The notes under the pieces: model-generated
Told to the model about the DNA's origin: nothing
Seen by the model: only the letters and a program-made list of their open reading frames with translations
Databases searched by the model: none
Shown: in pieces, positions 12,829 to 24,658 of the stretch
How the letters are laid out: every line of letters starts with the position of its first letter
Numbering within the stretch: position 1 is the stretch's first letter
DNA from: Daucus carota subsp. sativus
Lineage: Eukaryota; Streptophyta; Magnoliopsida; Apiales; Apiaceae
Direction: 5' to 3'
DNA: 64,000 nt
NCBI RefSeq assembly: GCF_001625215.2
Contig: NC_030383.2
Span: 2,926,779-2,990,778, forward strand
Position numbers and translations under genes: made by a program

Positions 12829-15800
12829 ATGCAAACACGTTCTCAGACCCGTAAGAAAGCAATTGATTCATCTTCTACTTCTTCTTCTGATTCTGAAACA
12901 ATGACAGAACCTGAAGCACAACCAGACAGTAAGGCATTGAAGGATTTCTCTATGCCAAAGATCGATGATATCCAATCAAGCATTGTCAGGCCTGCAATCG
13001 CAGCCAAAGCCTTTGAAATCAAACCAGGAACTATTCAAATGGTCCAAAACTCGGTACAGTATGGGGGTTCTCCTACTGAAGACCCTAATATGCATATACG
13101 GAATTTTATAGAGATCTGTGACACTTTCAAATTTAATGACGTCTCTGATGAGGCTGTGAAGCTAAGACTTTTCCCATTTTCACTGAAGGATAAGGCCAAG
13201 GGATGGTTACATTCTTTACCATCTGGTTCGATTACTACATGGGAAGATCTAGCTCAGAAATTTCTCACTAAATTCTTCCCCATGGCAAAGACTGCTGCGC
13301 TACGAAATGCTCTATCTCAGTTCTCTCAACAATCAGGAGAAACATTCTGTGAAGCCTGGGAGAGGTATAAAGAGATGCTAAGAAAGTGTCCCCACCATGG
13401 TATGCCGGATTGGATGCAAATAAACAGTTTCTACAATGGTCTTGGACCTCAATCCAGACCTATGCTTGATGCTGCTTCTAGAGGTGCGCTATGGGCTAAG
13501 AGTTATGAAGAAGCTTATGATCTTATTGAAATGATGGCGGCTAATGAATATCAGAACCCTACTCAAAGACTTACTCAAGGGAAAGTAGCCGGAATTCTTG
13601 ATCTTGACACGTCTATAGCTATAGCAGCTCAACTTAAAGCTCTCACGATGAAAGTCGATTCTCTGGCTCACCAAGGAATTCAACAGCCAATCATTATTTG
13701 CGAATTATGTGCTGGTACTCATGCTACTGATCAGTGTGCCATTTCTAGTGAATCAGCACAATTTGTGAGCAACTTTCAGAGAGGTCAACAGCCTGCTCCT
13801 GCTACTTATCATCCTAACAACCGAAATCATCCTAATTTCAGCTGGAGTAATAACCAGGGGTATAACCAACCTCAACAAGGATTTCAACAAGGACCTAAAC
13901 AGTACAGTCAGGCTGGGATTTCACAACAGTATGCACCTAAACAACCATATCACCCGCCGGGATTTCAGAATCATGGGCAATCAGCTAACGAAAGGTCTGA
14001 CATGGAAGAACTAAGGCTCATGTACAAGAGTCAGGCAGTAACTTTAAAAGCTTTGGAGACACAAGTCGGTCAGTTAGCTAATGCTTTACTGAACAGACCA
14101 CAGGGGAATCTCCCTAGTGATACAGAGGTACCAGGTAAGAGGGACCCTAAAGAGCAAGTCCAATCCATTACGCTGAGATCTGGAAAAACTACAACAGGGC
14201 CTGCCTCAACATTAGTACAAGATCAGGGTGATGAACCGCAAGAAATTCCAGCAGAACTTCCTTCAAACACAATTGGAATCAACTCTACTGTTGAAAAAGA
14301 TAAGGCTATCCCTACAGCTGCTCCGGTGTCAAAACCATTATACCCACCACCTCCATTTCCTAGGAGGTTAAAAAAACAGCAGCTGGATAAGCAATTTGGT
14401 AAATTCCTTGAAGTGTTCAAAAAGCTTCACATCAACATCCCGTTTGCTGAAGCACTCGAGCAAATGCCTAGCTATGCCAAGTTTATGAAGGGTATTCTTT
14501 CAAAAAAGCTAAGGCTCGAGGAGTTAGAGACAGTGGCTTTAACGGAGGAATGTAGTGCTGTGCTTCAACAGAAATTACCACCTAAGCTTAAAGATCCGGG
14601 AAGTTTCACTATCCCTTGCACTATTGGGAAGTTCTCTTTTGATAAGTGTCTGTGCGACTTGGGAGCTAGCATCAATCTGATGCCCTTATCTATCTTCACA
14701 CAACTTGGCCTACCCGAGCTCAAGCCGACAAACATGTCTTTACAGCTGGCTGATCGTTCGATCACATATCCGAGGGGTATAATTGAAGATGTGCTAGTCA
14801 AGGTTGATCAATTAATATTTCCAGCTGACTTCGTGATTCTTGACTTTGAAGAAGACAAAAGGATTCCTATCATCTTGGGTAGACCCTTCTTAGCCACCGG
14901 GCAAACATTGATCGATGTCCAAAAAGGGGAACTTACAATGAGAATACAAGATCAGACGGTCACGTTCAACGTATTCAATGCAATGAAATTACCAACCGAT
15001 GAGGAATCTTGTTTCAGTATGGATGTACTTGATACTACGGCAGAAGCTAATAGCCAAAGGGTTTTACAGGATGATGTATTGGAAGCAATCCTTACCAATG
15101 ATGAGAAATGGGACAGTGAAGAAGAATTGGAAGAAATCCATCATCTTAACTCATCACCTTGGAGAAGGAATTTTGAACCACCTGTCGAATCTCTTGGCTT
15201 AGAAGAATTAAAGGAAGATCACAAACCACTACAACCATCAGTGATCGAAGCACCTAAATTTGAACTTAAACCGTTACCGGATCACTTGAGGTATGCTTTT
15301 CTTGGTGAACGTTCTACTCTTCCTGTTATTATTGCAGCTGACTTGTCAGGTGAGGAAGAGGAAAAACTTTTGAGGGTGCTAAGGGAATTCAAAACAGCAA
15401 TTGGGTGGACTATAGCTGATATCAAGGGAATCAGTCCATCATTTTGTCAGCACAAAATTCTTATTGAAGAAGGAAGCAAACCTTCAGTGGAACAACAAAG
15501 AAGGTTAAATCCTATCATGAAGGAGGTTGTAAAGAAAGAGATTCTTAAATGGCTCGATGCAGGTATCATATATCCAATTTCTGACAGCTCATGGGTGAGC
15601 CCAGTACAATGCGTGCCTAAGAAAGGAGGAATGACAGTAGTAGCCAACGAAAAAGGGGAACTCATCTCAACTAGAACTGTCACGGGTTGGAGGATTTGCA
15701 TGGACTACAGAAAGCTGAATAAAGCTACAAGAAAAGATCACTTCCCTCTGCCTTTTATTGATCAGATGCTTGACAGGTTGGCTGGCCATGATTTCTATTG

Positions 15801-18165
15801 TCTGTTAGATGGGTATTCTGGCTATAATCAGATTGCTATTTCTCCGGAAGATCAAGAAAAGACAACCTTTACATGCCCTTATGGTACTTTCGCATTCCGA
15901 AGAGTACCTTTTGGTTTATGTGGTGCACCAGCCACTTTTCAAAGGTGCATGATGGCAATATTCTCAGAGATGATCGGCATCAATGTGGAGGTATTCATGG
16001 ACGACTTTTCTGTATTTGGAACATCTTATGACGAATGCCTCACAAATCTTAGAATGGTTCTTAAGCGCTGTGTGGAAACTAATCTGATTCTCAATTGGGA
16101 AAAATGTCATTTCATGGTGCAAGAAGGAATCATATTGGGGCATAAGGTATCTGCCAAGGGACTAGAAGTCGATAAAGCGAAGGTGGAAACAATTAAAAAT
16201 CTTCCTCCACCACTTTCAGTCAAAGGCATCCGAAGCTTCCTTGGTCATGCAGGTTTCTATCGGAGGTTCATCAAGGATTTCTCGAAAATTTCTAAACCTC
16301 TTTGCAATCTGTTAGAGAAAGACATTCCATTCAAATTTGATGAGGAGTGCTTGGAAGCATTTGAAATCTTGAAAAAGAAGTTGACATCAGCACCTATCAT
16401 CACTGCACCTGATTGGAGTAAACCATTCGAATTAATGTGTGATGCCAGTGATTATGCTGTAGGAGCTGTACTGGGCCAGCGAACAAGCAATGTGTTTCAT
16501 GTTATCTACTATGCCAGCAAAACATTAAATGATGCACAATTGAACTACACTACTACTGAAAAAGAACTTCTAGCTATTGTCTTTAGCTTTGAGAAGTTCA
16601 GGTCTTACCTTCTTGGAACAAAGGTAGTGGTATATACTGATCATGCAGCCATTCGATATCTCATCTCAAAGAAGGATTCTAAACCAAGACTAATTCGCTG
16701 GGTTTTATTGCTCCAAGAATTTGATGTGGAAATTAAAGATCGAAAGGGCACAGAAAATCAGGTAGCGGATCATTTATCCAGACTAGAAGATCACAGCAAA
16801 CAAACTACCGACAACACTCTAATCAATGAATTCTTCCCAGACGAACAGTTGTTTGGAGTTGAGGCAGAAGAGCCATGGTTTGCTGACATTGTAAATTATC
16901 TGGTGAGTAAGGTCATTCCTCCAGAATTCTCTTATGCTCAACGCAAGAAATTCCTTCACGATGTGAAATGGTATATTTGGGATGAACCCTTTCTGTTTAA
17001 ACAAGGAGTCGATCAGATTCTCAGACGGTGTATTCCTAATAATGAAGTTGAGGGAGTTTTGCGCGAGTGCCATTCCACTGGTTATGGGGGCCATTATAGC
17101 GGAGAGAAGACAGCAAAGAGGGTACTTCAAGCAGGTTTTTACTGGCCAACTCTGTTTAAAGATGCTCATCAATTTGTGTTGGGTTGCGATCGATGTCAAC
17201 GTACAGGTAATATTTCTAGGAGGAATGAAATGCCTCTTAAAATGCTTTTGGAAGTCGAAATATTTGATGTTTGGGGTATTGACTTTATGAGACCGTTCGT
17301 TTCGTCTTGCAACAACCAGTATATTCTATTAGCAGTTGATTACGTGTCTAAATGGGTGGAGGTAAAAGCCTTACCTACAAATGATGCTAAGGTGGTCTTG
17401 CAATTTCTACAAAAACAAATCTTTACCCGTTTCGGAGTCCCTAGAGTCATTATCAGTGATGAAGGCTCTCATTTCTGCAATCGGAAATTCACAACCTTGA
17501 TGACGAGGTATAATATCAATCATCGGGTTGCTACTGCTTATCATCCTCAAACGAATGGTCAAGCTGAAGTGTCTAACAGAGAGATTAAACGCATATTAGA
17601 GAAGGTGGTTAACCCTTCTAGGAAAGACTGGTCCTTGCGATTAGACGAGGCTGCTTGGGCTTATCGAACAGCTTACAAAACACCATTGGGTACTTCTCCA
17701 TTTCAGTTAGTGTTTGGGAAAGCTTGTCACTTACCAGTAGAATTGGAACATAAAGCTTATTGGGCACTAAAGAAGTTGAATTTCGACTTACAATTAGCTG
17801 GAGAGAAACGCATGATTCAACTCAATGAGTTGGAGGAGTTCCGCCTCCGTGCTTATGAAAATAACAAACTCTACAAAGAAAAGGTGAAAAGATTGCATGA
17901 TCAGCGGTTGATACAAAAATCTTTTGTAGTAGGTCAATTGGTTCTATTGTATAACTCTCGGTTGAAGCTGTTTCCAGGGAAACTCAAGTCACGCTGGTCA
18001 GGGCCATTTACGGTCAAGACTGTATTTCCCCACGGTGCAGTAGAAATCTATGCCAAATCACCGGATGAATCATTTAAGGTTAATGGTCAACGGTTGAAAC
18101 CTTACTTTGGCGGAAATGTGAATCGTGAGGTACAAACCACGATTCTTCAGTCGGAATCGGATTAA
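12829..18165 (+). CDS. Athila gag-pol polyprotein (1778 aa)
   Basis: One long open frame. The capsid-like gag region is at about residues 60-250 ([27 protein letters not shown]), followed by a zinc-knuckle-like Cys/His cluster ([13 protein letters not shown]) and a Gln/Pro-rich linker. The aspartic protease is near 600-690 ([25 protein letters not shown]). Reverse transcriptase is at about 930-1110, with FMDD near 1056, and RNase H at about 1195-1320 ([13 protein letters not shown]). Integrase starts with its His/Cys zinc domain near 1414-1460 and continues with the catalytic core ([26 protein letters not shown]). The order PR-RT-RH-IN is Ty3/gypsy and the sequence style is Athila. This is a transposable-element protein, not a host gene. 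Confidence 0.95.
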   Translation: MQTRSQTRKKAIDSSSTSSSDSETMTEPEAQPDSKALKDFSMPKIDDIQSSIVRPAIAAKAFEIKPGTIQMVQNSVQYGGSPTEDPNMHIRNFIEICDTFKFNDVSDEAVKLRLFPFSLKDKAKGWLHSLPSGSITTWEDLAQKFLTKFFPMAKTAALRNALSQFSQQSGETFCEAWERYKEMLRKCPHHGMPDWMQINSFYNGLGPQSRPMLDAASRGALWAKSYEEAYDLIEMMAANEYQNPTQRLTQGKVAGILDLDTSIAIAAQLKALTMKVDSLAHQGIQQPIIICELCAGTHATDQCAISSESAQFVSNFQRGQQPAPATYHPNNRNHPNFSWSNNQGYNQPQQGFQQGPKQYSQAGISQQYAPKQPYHPPGFQNHGQSANERSDMEELRLMYKSQAVTLKALETQVGQLANALLNRPQGNLPSDTEVPGKRDPKEQVQSITLRSGKTTTGPASTLVQDQGDEPQEIPAELPSNTIGINSTVEKDKAIPTAAPVSKPLYPPPPFPRRLKKQQLDKQFGKFLEVFKKLHINIPFAEALEQMPSYAKFMKGILSKKLRLEELETVALTEECSAVLQQKLPPKLKDPGSFTIPCTIGKFSFDKCLCDLGASINLMPLSIFTQLGLPELKPTNMSLQLADRSITYPRGIIEDVLVKVDQLIFPADFVILDFEEDKRIPIILGRPFLATGQTLIDVQKGELTMRIQDQTVTFNVFNAMKLPTDEESCFSMDVLDTTAEANSQRVLQDDVLEAILTNDEKWDSEEELEEIHHLNSSPWRRNFEPPVESLGLEELKEDHKPLQPSVIEAPKFELKPLPDHLRYAFLGERSTLPVIIAADLSGEEEEKLLRVLREFKTAIGWTIADIKGISPSFCQHKILIEEGSKPSVEQQRRLNPIMKEVVKKEILKWLDAGIIYPISDSSWVSPVQCVPKKGGMTVVANEKGELISTRTVTGWRICMDYRKLNKATRKDHFPLPFIDQMLDRLAGHDFYCLLDGYSGYNQIAISPEDQEKTTFTCPYGTFAFRRVPFGLCGAPATFQRCMMAIFSEMIGINVEVFMDDFSVFGTSYDECLTNLRMVLKRCVETNLILNWEKCHFMVQEGIILGHKVSAKGLEVDKAKVETIKNLPPPLSVKGIRSFLGHAGFYRRFIKDFSKISKPLCNLLEKDIPFKFDEECLEAFEILKKKLTSAPIITAPDWSKPFELMCDASDYAVGAVLGQRTSNVFHVIYYASKTLNDAQLNYTTTEKELLAIVFSFEKFRSYLLGTKVVVYTDHAAIRYLISKKDSKPRLIRWVLLLQEFDVEIKDRKGTENQVADHLSRLEDHSKQTTDNTLINEFFPDEQLFGVEAEEPWFADIVNYLVSKVIPPEFSYAQRKKFLHDVKWYIWDEPFLFKQGVDQILRRCIPNNEVEGVLRECHSTGYGGHYSGEKTAKRVLQAGFYWPTLFKDAHQFVLGCDRCQRTGNISRRNEMPLKMLLEVEIFDVWGIDFMRPFVSSCNNQYILLAVDYVSKWVEVKALPTNDAKVVLQFLQKQIFTRFGVPRVIISDEGSHFCNRKFTTLMTRYNINHRVATAYHPQTNGQAEVSNREIKRILEKVVNPSRKDWSLRLDEAAWAYRTAYKTPLGTSPFQLVFGKACHLPVELEHKAYWALKKLNFDLQLAGEKRMIQLNELEEFRLRAYENNKLYKEKVKRLHDQRLIQKSFVVGQLVLLYNSRLKLFPGKLKSRWSGPFTVKTVFPHGAVEIYAKSPDESFKVNGQRLKPYFGGNVNREVQTTILQSESD

Positions 18166-18649
18166 TTCTGGACTTCACGTCGAGCTAACGACGTTAAACA
18201 AGCGCTTCGTGGGAGGCAACCCACGCATTGGAACCACATTGTACCTTTGTAAACCTCAAAAACACAAAAAACGAGAAAAAACAGCCTTGGATGTCAGACA
18301 CTAGCGCGCCCGCGCTAGTGTACAGCGCGCCCGCGCTAAAGTGTACAGCGCGCCCGCGCTACACTTAGCGCGGCCGCGCTACTGACTGTCCTGGAGCTCG
18401 AAAATTCTCACAAAAATATTTTTTTTTCGTTTTTAAAAGCCCACAATCCTAATTTTGCATGCCTAGCCCGAAATACATCTTATTAAACCCTAACTCAGCT
18501 CTCCAATCCTTATATAAACACAAAACCCATCTCCAAATCCCATTATAATTCTTTAAACACTAATATATATACACATCCATACACACAACCTTCATCCAAT
18601 CTCTCAAACCCACTACACACAAACCTCTTGCAACTCTAAATCTCTACCA
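18166..18649 (+). other. Athila spacer between pol and the downstream ORF
   Basis: Holds three things. A perfect 6-bp hairpin at 18208-18225 (CGTGGG, loop AGGCAA, CCCACG) lies just after the pol stop. A cluster of four GC-rich near-palindromes of the AGCGCGCCCGCGCT type lies at about 18303-18380, the same motif as in the LTRs. A TATA-like TATATAAA lies at 18511-18518, followed by a C/A-rich leader to the ATG at 18650. Confidence 0.6.
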
Positions 18650-19858
18650 ATGGCACCCAAAAGAGCCCGAAGATCACAAGGAACAAGCACCCAAGCCCCT
18701 ACATCTAGCGATTCTTCCTCGATGGGTGAGGTTGAGTTTACTTCCGATGGAGCACGAACCGAGTTTCAACGGCTTATGAATAAGTCGTTAGTCAAGGAGA
18801 GGGGATTCTTACCCACGGCGGAAGATGGTGAGCTTTTGAACATGGTTCAAGAGCGGGGTTGGGAGTCTTTTTGCGAGGCTCCGGAGGCGGTTCCCTTGGC
18901 TATTATTCGAGAGTTTTATGCTAATGCCAAGGAGAATCGCGATGGATTCACGGTGGTGCGGGGAATCCGAGTTGATTATAGTGCGGAGGCGATCCGTAGA
19001 GTGATTGGGGGGCGTGCCAAGCGCCGTAATGAAGAAGATTGGGTTGTTGAGAGGATTGGGCGTGCCAAACGCCGGTTTGATGATGATCCGATTGATCTTG
19101 AGCGGTTGGTGTATGACATGTGTGTACCGGACACGCATTGGAAGATGACTGCACCTCCTTTGCCGGCACATGTTTCTTTTCCTGCAGCCGCTTTGAACCG
19201 GTATGCGAAGGCATGGAATGCCTTCATCTGTGCTAATATCATGCCATCTTCTCATGGGCATGAGGTGACAGTGGATAGAGCGATTCTGCTCTTTGGGATT
19301 GTCTCAGGCAAGTATATTGATCTGGGACATGTTATTCATCAGGGGATGCTGAGGTTCTTACGGGGAGGAACCACTGGTGCCATTCCATATGGCACAATTG
19401 TTACGAAGCTCTGTCGATCAAGCGGTGTTCGTTGGCCAGCCAACGAGCAACTACAGTTGCCGGGAACACCTATTGATCATTCGGCGATCAGTCGGATGAC
19501 GGAGTGGGATGGAGGAGTTCCCCACCCTCGAGGCCTCGGGTACATATATGATGAGGTGCCAGGGGGACGTCCAGCATTTGTGAGGAGGGAGCAGCCTAGA
19601 GCTTCTGGAGCTGGTACTTCACAGACGGAGAGGAGCTCCGAACCGATGGGAGATGCTCATTATCGCCGCCTAGCGAGACGGATGGATACCATGCATGACA
19701 TCCACCAGAGGTTCGCTTTTGACTTGACACAGGCTCTAGGTAGTGCTTTCCAGGCACAGGGGGTCACAGTTCAGTGGCCAGTATTCGGAGCAGGGATGCA
19801 GTATCCTCCACCTGATTCACCTCCAGCAGAGGAGGGGGAGGACTCGGACTCCGAGTAG
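18650..19858 (+). CDS. Athila downstream ORF (env-position, plant transposon-protein domain)
   Basis: A 402-aa open frame in the position of the env-like gene of Athila elements. It starts with a basic Ser/Thr-rich leader (MAPKRARRSQGTSTQAPTS). The central part (EFQRLMNKSLVKERGF, FYANAKENRDGFTVVRGI, RYAKAWNAFICANIMPSSHG) resembles the putative plant transposon protein domain common in Athila-type ORFs. The tail is acidic and Pro-rich. I see no obvious membrane segment or signal peptide, so a true envelope role is doubtful. Product function is unknown. Confidence 0.75.
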   Translation: MAPKRARRSQGTSTQAPTSSDSSSMGEVEFTSDGARTEFQRLMNKSLVKERGFLPTAEDGELLNMVQERGWESFCEAPEAVPLAIIREFYANAKENRDGFTVVRGIRVDYSAEAIRRVIGGRAKRRNEEDWVVERIGRAKRRFDDDPIDLERLVYDMCVPDTHWKMTAPPLPAHVSFPAAALNRYAKAWNAFICANIMPSSHGHEVTVDRAILLFGIVSGKYIDLGHVIHQGMLRFLRGGTTGAIPYGTIVTKLCRSSGVRWPANEQLQLPGTPIDHSAISRMTEWDGGVPHPRGLGYIYDEVPGGRPAFVRREQPRASGAGTSQTERSSEPMGDAHYRRLARRMDTMHDIHQRFAFDLTQALGSAFQAQGVTVQWPVFGAGMQYPPPDSPPAEEGEDSDSE

Positions 19859-21091
19859 GTATGTGGGTGCTCTAGCCTTTTTATCACTTTCAATGGGGAC
19901 ATTGAAAATTTTAAGTTTGGGGGTGGTAATCTAAGGAAGAGCATATTATTATGTAGTTTATTATTGCATGTGTTAGTTAGTTCATGTAGTTCACACATTT
20001 TTTTTTTCATGTAGTTCACACGTTTTTTTATTTTGCTTTGATTATTTCTCACATTTTTTTTTTTCTCATTTTTTTTATTTTACATGTTTAGTAGTAATTG
20101 TCGTAGTTAGTATCACGAGCATTTGCATGAATTATGAAGTTAAGCCAAGTTAATTGCCTATGATGAGTTATGTGCGTAGTTCTTGATTAGTAATTTCAAT
20201 TGCAATGCTAGGTTAGTACTTGGAAATTGCTTGTGTTGGAAATTGTACTTCACATATGTTCTTGAGATAGGATTTAGACGAAATTCCATGAATTCTAGGA
20301 TTGAGTTGGACACCCTTCAGCTTAGGTCTGTAAATCTTAAGTTTGGGGGAACTGAGGAGTAGAGATACCTTTCTAAAAGAAAAAAAAAAAAAATAGAAAA
20401 AAGAAAAAAAAAAGAGTAGTAATAAATTCACTAGAAAAATAAGTGGTATAATTAACTAGGTTGAGCTCATTAGTACTCGAGTAATTAAGTCTGAGGGGAC
20501 TTTGTGCCTAACAACCTAAAGCCCTTCGTGGTTTGGGATTGTTGACCCAACACTCGCTACATGGGTACTAGTGCATAAATCTTTAGGGATCTCAACCATT
20601 GCACGGTTAAATAAACCACTAAAATAGAGTGAATAATTGGTGTGTGAAGTCTTGTGGTGTTCGTAACGCATTTACACTGCGAAGCGCTCTGACCTTAGAC
20701 CAAGCAATTAATCACCAATAGAAAAAAAAATAGTGAATAAAATAGAAGGGTGTGGACATTCTTTGGGACCTTGGCTTTTAGTTGGACGTGAGTGACGGGG
20801 TGTTAGTTTTAAACTTTTACGATTCTTGATTGGGATTCTGTGGGAGTAGTAGTTTTTGTCTTGTCTCAATAAAAGAGCATGCTTGCACACATTGGCACTC
20901 CACACTTGTAAATAGAAGAGTAATTGACTTGGTAGCGAGAGAAGTGAAATTTGAGAACATTAGCACAATCTGAGGTATTATAATTGACAAGGCAATTACT
21001 TCATAGTTCACTCATTCATCACGTAGTTGCATTCATGCATTGCATTGTATTATTGTTAGTGTCTTTGACGCTTGAGGACAAGCATCAGTTT
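19859..21091 (+). other. Athila 3' non-coding region
   Basis: About 1.2 kb between the last ORF and the polypurine tract with no ORF of note. It contains two extra polypurine-tract-like boxes, AAGTTTGGGGGTGG (19913-19926) and AAGTTTGGGGGA (20339-20350), and A-rich tracts near 20380-20412. Confidence 0.6.
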
Positions 21092-21104
21092 AAGTTTGGG
21101 GGTG
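21092..21104 (+). other. Polypurine tract of the Athila element
   Basis: AAGTTTGGGGGTG immediately precedes the 3' LTR start TGATAAGTGG, where second-strand priming is expected. Confidence 0.85.
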
Positions 21105-22636
21105 TGATAAGTGGTATTTATACACACTTATAGGCCTTCATTTCCGCTTAAATTGGTTGGTTGTACTTAAGTGTTTAGTGTCTTTTGATGTGTTTTTATT
21201 GTTTTTCTGTGCAGGTCACGAGTTGAGGTGATGAAGTGATTTTCTATCATTTTAGGTTGGTTTTTGGTGCATTATTTGCAAGAATAGAGAATTGTGGATT
21301 CATCACGACTTGGGATTTTGTGGGTACATCTTCTACAAACCCTCACGAGAGCACACTCGTCCACTAGAGCTATCTAGGGGTTTAAAGGGCTTGTTGCATA
21401 TGCTAAATGCAACCGTGATCACCTACGGAAGTGGTACTAGAAGCGAGGAAGGACATACACGCGAGAACGAGCGAGAAACGAAGAAACAGGGCCAACAGTG
21501 CAGACAGTAGCGCGCCCGCGCTACAGACTGCAACCACTAGCGCGCCTGCGCTAAGTTAGCGCGGCCGCGCCCAGCAGAACTTCCCCGGGCCGATTTTTAC
21601 AGCTTTTTAGTGGATTTTCGCAGCGGTCGAGGCCCGTGTGACTTGGTCAATGTATTTTTTATTTCTCGTGTGTAAAACCCTAGCCGTATAGAAGTAGTTT
21701 TAGTATCGTAGAAAATCGTATTATCAGTTTTCTCTTGTAATCGAAGTACATTATCAGTTTTGTATTGGATCGTTCTTCGCGAGGAAGTGACAGTTTCGAG
21801 CGAGATCGTGAACATCAAATATGTAACGTTGTGTTCTTTATTATTAATTCAAGCATTTTTATTCCATTTAATTCTTGTCTTTATTCTATCATGTTTTCAT
21901 TAGAACCCATGATGTCGATTAGTTCGATTATGAACTAACCGCCTTCATGGGATTCTAATGGATTTATCGATGTAATCTAGTATCGAATATTAATTACTTG
22001 ATCTTGCGACGTACGTTGATTTCTTTGCATGAGCCGTGCTTATTCTTCTTAGGAGAGTAGCTAACTTCTAAGTTGTTTGTTAATTCTTTCTGAAGCGAGA
22101 GTGGATGATTGAATTTAGAACTATGCCATGTAACATAGGATTATGTGAATGAAACATAATTTGTGGTAGACTTGAACTATTTTTATCACCCTGTGTAATC
22201 ACGATAGATGACTTGTTATTTAAACCTCTCTGCTTACACTACCGCTATAGAGATATAGGGTCTGAGCTTTGTTGGTGTCCATGAGATTTCTGTCTTAATT
22301 GCGGATTTTGATTGGTATGATATGTGTGCAACGAGAGTTGGCATGTATTACTTTCGTGTTGTCTGATTAGGATCAACAGTCGCATGTTAATCAGTAATTT
22401 CAATTCTAGATGAATTCGATAATGAAGTTAGAATCCCATGTGTTTTCCTATTCTGAATTTGATTAGTAATTTTAGTTATTAGTATAAAAGAAACCAATCC
22501 TTGTTAATTGTCTTAGCAGTGATAATTGATCATACATTGTTGCATAGGTGCGTATTCTTAATTCACCAGTCTCTGTGGGAACGAACAAATATATTACTTA
22601 TGATCACGTGCGCTTGCGTGTAGATTTCACCGAACA
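21105..22636 (+). repeat. 3' LTR of the Athila element (1532 bp)
   Basis: Near-identical partner of the LTR at 11131, followed by the target duplication ATAGA at 22637-22641. Confidence 0.95.
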
Positions 22637-23295
22637 ATAGACCGCTATGTGGAAGTCGACAAATCCAAACACGGGAGAAGAATGTCTTGACATGATATTA
22701 ATAGATGATATCAATAAATTAACTATTAGTGATGTATATTTGTTGGTTATTCTTTTATAATATTTGTTTTGTTCATCGGACATGTTGTTGTTAATTTAAA
22801 GGTTTATGCATTATCTGTTTGCTCCGTTCAAGCAATTTTTAGGTGAAGACTGTTCATACAATATTAAAAAATAAAGGTCCCTACAAGCAAGGGTAGTTAT
22901 AGACCGTTATCTCACGGATTTAAGTTAGATGTTCTTGTGCACAATCAATTCAAAAAAATTGGAGGAAGGTGACAATGTAAGAACATGATTACTTTTCAAA
23001 ATAAAACACAAATAAAATTAAGATTCGTCGTGCTTTAAATTGTTAATTACGTGTATAAATTTATTTTTATTTTTTCAACATAAATTATAGTCCAATTTTG
23101 CAATTTTATATATTAGTATTGGTATTACATCAAGATTTTTATAATATAAAATTTATTTTATCCTACAAATATTAATTTTTAATCATTAATATACTTTTTA
23201 TAGACAGCCACAAAATTATTACATTCTACAAATATTAATATTGAATCATTGATATAATTTTTATAACCCGCCGCAACGCGCGGCTTCTCAACTAG

Positions 23296-24657
23296 TATAC
23301 TTATATAAAGGAGAAGCGAGGGGCGTGTAGGTGGAGCCTCTCACATCTCTCCGTTCTATTTTTCTAATTTTCTGAGATTTTGGATGAAAAATATCAAAAA
23401 TTAGAACTACCTTTTTTTAATTTCAGTTATATTAGAAACAAGATTCAGAATCTGATTTTGATTCAAATTATTTATGCAATATAGTAATTTGAAAGTTTTA
23501 ATTTGATTTTGTTTCAGATTATTTAATTATAGGAAAGAGTATCACCTATAAATACTCATGTAGATTGTAGGGTTTTGGGTCATCTAAACACAACCTCCTT
23601 ACTCTCAAATACCAAAACCCTACCTATCTCTGATGATAATTCTTTTGCTTGATTTCTAACTCGGTGGTGCCGTTCTTCTCCAACGATAAGTGAAGGATGT
23701 TTATATAGTATTAAAAAAATAAAGGTTGTTGCAAGTAAAGGTAGTTATAGATCGCTAGGTGGGAGTCGACAAATTCAAAAACCGGAAAAGAATATAGTCT
23801 TGACATGATATTGATGGATGATATCAATAAATTAACTATTATTGATGTATGTTTGTTGGTTATTTTTTTATAATATTTGTTTTGTTCATCAGACATGTTT
23901 GTTGTTATTAATTATTATATGATTTACTTTGTATACAAGAAAATACGGTGGAGAAGCGAGAGGCGTGTAGGTGGCGCCTCTCACATCGCTCCGTTCTATT
24001 TTTCAAATTTTCTGGAATTTTTGGATGAAAAATATCAAAAATTAGAACTACCTTTTTTAGTTTCAGGTATATTAGAAGCAAGTTTCAGAATCTGATTTTG
24101 TTTCAGATTATTTATGGAATATAGTAGTTTGAAATTTTTAATTTGATTTTGTTTCAGATTATTTAATAATGAGAAAGAGTAGTAGACAAGTCTCTCTGCA
24201 CCTATAAATACCCCTATAGATAATAAGGTTTTGCATCATCAAAACACAACATCCACTCTCCCAATACTACAACCTCACAGATTTAAGTTAGATGTTTTTT
24301 GTGCACAATCAATCCAAAAAAATTGGCGGGAGGTGACAATGTAAGAACATGATTACTTTAAAAAGAAAACACAAATAAAATTAAGATTCGTCATGCTTTA
24401 AATTGTTAATTACGTATATAAATTTATTTTCATTTTTTCACCATGAATTATAGTCTAATTTTACAATTTTATATGTTAGTATTGGTATTATATCAAGATT
24501 TTTATAATATAAATTTATTTTATCCTACAAATATTAATTTTGAAACGTTAATATAGTTTTTATAGACAGTCACAAAATTATTTTATTCTGCAAATATTAA
24601 TATTAAATTATTAATATAATTTTTATAAGCCGCCGCAACGCGCGATTTCTCAACTAG
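23296..24657 (+). mobile_element. Non-autonomous Helitron B, directly abutting Helitron A
   Basis: Starts with the same TATACTTATATAAAGGAG module right after the CTAG of Helitron A. It ends with the hairpin CCGCCGCAACGCGCG, then ATTTCTCAACTAG (CTAG at 24654-24657) and a target T. It has no transposase ORF. Inside, a second 5'-like module (GGAGAAGCGAGAGGCGTG) begins at about 23951, so it is a composite of two truncated copies. Its stretch at 23744-23775 (GTAGTTATAGATCGCT) is the uninterrupted version of the Athila target site in Helitron A. Confidence 0.75.
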
Positions 24658-24658
24658 T

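Larger units (their letters stand above)
11131..22636 (+). mobile_element. Athila-lineage Ty3/gypsy LTR retrotransposon, 11.5 kb, looks whole
   Basis: LTRs at 11131-12683 and 21105-22636, a perfect 5-bp target duplication ATAGA (11126-11130 and 22637-22641), a primer-binding site for tRNA-Asp, a gag-pol ORF, a second downstream ORF and a polypurine tract. I see only about two substitutions plus one 21-bp length difference between the LTRs. At conventional plant substitution rates that means an insertion well under about 0.2 million years old. Pol motifs such as [15 protein letters not shown] are characteristic of Athila. It sits inside Helitron A. Confidence 0.93.
10165..23295 (+). mobile_element. 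Non-autonomous Helitron A, split by an LTR retrotransposon
   Basis: The left end is TATACTTATATAAAGGAG followed by AGCGAGGGGCGTGTAGG (exact first base uncertain by 2-3 bp). The right end is a GC-rich hairpin (CCGCCGCAACGCGCGG, about 23268-23283) followed by CTTCTCAACTAG and a target T at 23296, the Helitron 3' signature (hairpin plus CTRR, insertion at A/T). Helitron sequence occupies 10165-11130 and 22642-23295; the middle is an Athila insertion. There is no Rep/helicase ORF, so it is non-autonomous. The left part repeats its own 5' module (10185, 10252 and 10562). Confidence 0.75.

Noticed and set aside
18809-19261. Minus-strand ORFs of 88-150 aa under the Athila downstream ORF
   Set aside because: Shadows of the plus-strand ORF in GC-richer codons.
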